DNA from: Candidatus Villigracilis proximus
GTDB taxonomy: Bacteria; Chloroflexota; Anaerolineae; Anaerolineales; Villigracilaceae
Assembly (NCBI GenBank): GCA_016715195.1
Contig: JADKBB010000038.1
Span: forward strand, 1-22,303
Direction: 5' to 3'
DNA: 22,303 bases
Part shown: positions 20,851 through 22,303 of the stretch, one piece after another
How positions within the stretch are numbered: the first letter of the stretch is position 1
Layout: the number at the start of each line of letters is the position of its first letter
Translations under genes and position numbers: made by a program
The notes under the pieces: model-generated
Database searches by the model: none
Seen by the model: only the letters and a program-made list of their open reading frames with translations
What the model was told of the DNA's origin: nothing

Positions 20851-21255
20851 ATGAAATCTCTTGAACAAGAAATTCAACTGGACTATATCCGCGCTGGCGG
20901 GCCGGGCGGGCAGAATGTAAATAAAGTCGCTACGGCTGTGCAGCTGCGCTTTGATGTGACCAACTCGCCTGCTCTGACGGCAGATGTGAAAATACGTCTG
21001 CTCAAACTGGCCGGCAAACGCATGACAGATGCGGGTGTTCTGATCATCGAGGCCAGTAAATTCCGCACGCAGGAAAAGAACCGCGAAGATGCCATTCGAC
21101 GATTAAATGAATTGGTAAGCAAAGCCAGCGAAAAGCCGAAACTGCGTCACAAAACAAAACCAACCAAAGCCTCGAAAGAGGAACGATTGAAAGAGAAAAA
21201 AAAGCGGGGCGAGACAAAAAAGTATCGTGGGAATTCAAGGAATAGTTTCGAGTAG
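20851..21255 (+). CDS. arfB: Peptidyl-tRNA hydrolase ArfB (RF-1 domain, ribosome rescue)
   Basis: Releases the nascent chain from ribosomes stalled at the end of broken mRNA. The 134-residue protein has the release-factor GGQ at residues 19-21 in AGGPGGQNVNKVATAVQLRFDV. The basic C-terminal tail (KEERLKEKKKRGETKKYRG) would enter the empty mRNA channel, as in the E. coli protein. There is no codon-recognition domain, so it is not RF1 or RF2. The start codon is almost at the predicted transcription start, with no ribosome site. The organism in which it sits produces broken ORFs in this assembly, but no link is implied. Confidence 0.92.
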   Translation: MKSLEQEIQLDYIRAGGPGGQNVNKVATAVQLRFDVTNSPALTADVKIRLLKLAGKRMTDAGVLIIEASKFRTQEKNREDAIRRLNELVSKASEKPKLRHKTKPTKASKEERLKEKKKRGETKKYRGNSRNSFE

Positions 21256-21331
21256 TCTATTTTTAGTTTCGCCGTGTTAACACCATAATACATCCCGAAT
21301 TTAATTCTGGACGCAGATGAACGCTGATAAC

Positions 21332-22303
21332 TTAAGGGTCGAGGGGAGATTTGACGGAGAGTCCGCCACGCTCCAAGACGTGGGTGTAGATCATGGTTGT
21401 TTTTACATCTTTGTGGCCGAGTAATTCCTGGACAGTGCGGATGTCGTAGTTATTTTTCAGCAGATGGGTAGCGAAGGAATGTCTGAAAGTGTGCGGGGTG
21501 ACGCGCTTGTCTATTTGGGCGAGTTTGGTAGCTTCTCTAATGGCTCTTTGCAGGGCGCTTTCATGAATATGATGACGATGCACAATTCCGGTGTTGGGGT
21601 CTGGGTTTAAGGTGGTGGCAGGGAAGGCATATTGCCAGATCCATTCTTTATGGGCGGTGGGGTATTTTTTGTCGAGGGCGAAGGGCATGTGGACGGAACC
21701 ATGCCCATTGGCGAGGTCTTTTTGGTGTATGGCTTTTGTTCGGGCTAGATGTTCTCGAAGCGGGGCGAGGATGCTGTCGGGGAGCATGGTGATACGGTCG
21801 TCACCCCCTTTTCCGTCGTAGACAATGATGCGATGGTTTTCAAAGTCAAAATCCTTGACGCGTAAGCGTAAACATTCCATGAGGCGAAGTCCGCTGCCAT
21901 ACATGATCTGAGTCATAAGTTTGTGGACACCGGTCATGTGTGTGATGATGGTCCGGACTTCTGAGACGGAAAGTACATTGGGAACGCGCTTTCCTCTTTT
22001 GGGTCTGATAAAGTTGAGGGAGGATTTATCGAGTTCAATGTGCAGGGTATTGTTGTATAGAAAAAGGATGGCGCTGATGGCCTGATTTTGGGTGGAGGCT
22101 GAGGCTTTGCGGTCAACGACAAGATGGGTAATGAATTGGTTGATCTCTATAACGCCCATTTCGCGGGGGTGACGCTTGCTGTGAAAGAGAATATATTCGC
22201 GAACCCAGGTAATATAAGTTTTTTCGGTGCGAAAGGAATATTGCTTGAGGCGAATGCTGTCTCTGTATTGGTCGAGAAGTTTTTTTGGTTTTGAGGTTTG
22301 TTC
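21332..22303 (-). CDS. Integron-integrase-type tyrosine recombinase, 5' end beyond the window
   Basis: At least 323 residues are visible, because the frame stays open from the ATG at 22159 through the edge at 22303; the added residues (LLDQYRDSIRLKQYSFRTEKTYITW) are a typical N-terminal core-binding domain, so 22159 is not the start. Catalytic residues: Arg in GSGLRLMEC, Lys in GKGGDD, His-x-x-Arg in HTFRHSFATHLL, His in LGHKDVKTT and Tyr in MIYTH. A segment ALDKKYPTAHKEWIWQYAFP matches the extra patch that marks IntI integrases. No attC-like sites are seen to the left. An attI site and cassettes, if any, would lie beyond the right edge. Nothing notable is present in 21256-21331 except the decamer pair at 21311-21330. 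Confidence 0.9.
   Translation of the reverse strand, partial: EQTSKPKKLLDQYRDSIRLKQYSFRTEKTYITWVREYILFHSKRHPREMGVIEINQFITHLVVDRKASASTQNQAISAILFLYNNTLHIELDKSSLNFIRPKRGKRVPNVLSVSEVRTIITHMTGVHKLMTQIMYGSGLRLMECLRLRVKDFDFENHRIIVYDGKGGDDRITMLPDSILAPLREHLARTKAIHQKDLANGHGSVHMPFALDKKYPTAHKEWIWQYAFPATTLNPDPNTGIVHRHHIHESALQRAIREATKLAQIDKRVTPHTFRHSFATHLLKNNYDIRTVQELLGHKDVKTTMIYTHVLERGGLSVKSPLDP

Noticed and set aside
21256..21331. attC site beside the integrase; also the decamer pair 21311-21330
   Set aside because: The GTTAACA near 21276 does not fit the core rule and has no paired arm; two decamers at 8 of 10 identity are too short to name a repeat.
22159..22161. ATG at 22159 as integrase start
   Set aside because: The frame continues 48 codons to the edge and encodes the expected N-terminal domain.
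1..22303. Insertion sequence or prophage
   Set aside because: No transposase or phage structural gene; only the HNH gene and the integrase-type gene are of mobile type.

Overview
The window looks like chromosomal DNA from an uncultured bacterium, most probably phylum Chloroflexota, class Anaerolineae. I infer this from the character of several proteins: a HAD-DinB fusion, an eight-cysteine small protein beside efp, an EF-P with Arg at the loop tip, a gamma-alpha fused 2-oxoacid:ferredoxin oxidoreductase and a lipoprotein cytochrome. No 16S rRNA gene is present to confirm it.

Left part (1-11511, all minus strand). A Tat-exported DUF1800 lipoprotein is followed, going upstream, by tatA, fabH, fabF, a HAD-DinB gene, an eight-cysteine protein, efp, and then a tight stress operon. 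In transcription order that operon is tpx, hsp20, lon, a stand-alone receiver-domain gene, a GNAT acetyltransferase gene and mog. Several of its genes overlap.

Middle (11512-14483). An AT-rich islet of about 0.84 kb carries only an HNH endonuclease gene. It lies between an apparently complete tRNA-Arg(TCT) gene and a second copy of that tRNA's 3' half, which is the footprint of an integrated element. It also holds a long perfect palindrome and other RNA-like structures. Next come two adjacent minus-strand genes with winged-helix-like segments and unknown function.

Right part (14674-21255, plus strand). This holds a c-type cytochrome lipoprotein, then a FadR/GntR-type regulator with a clean sigma-70 promoter and a palindromic operator. 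A structured leader follows, then korA and korB for a 2-oxoacid:ferredoxin oxidoreductase, a drug-efflux-type MFS transporter, a heptanucleotide tandem repeat and arfB. The window ends (minus strand) inside an integron-integrase-type tyrosine recombinase whose start lies beyond the edge.

Four genes (fabH, the HAD-DinB gene, the large middle gene and korA) are each interrupted by what behaves as exactly one extra base. The shared direction points first to sequencing or assembly error. The korA site nevertheless has the CTT-TGA form known from prfB frameshifting and deserves a check. The most unusual items are the tRNA-bounded HNH islet, the three-helix leader before korA, the heptad repeat that includes a stop codon, and the uncharacterised middle gene pair.
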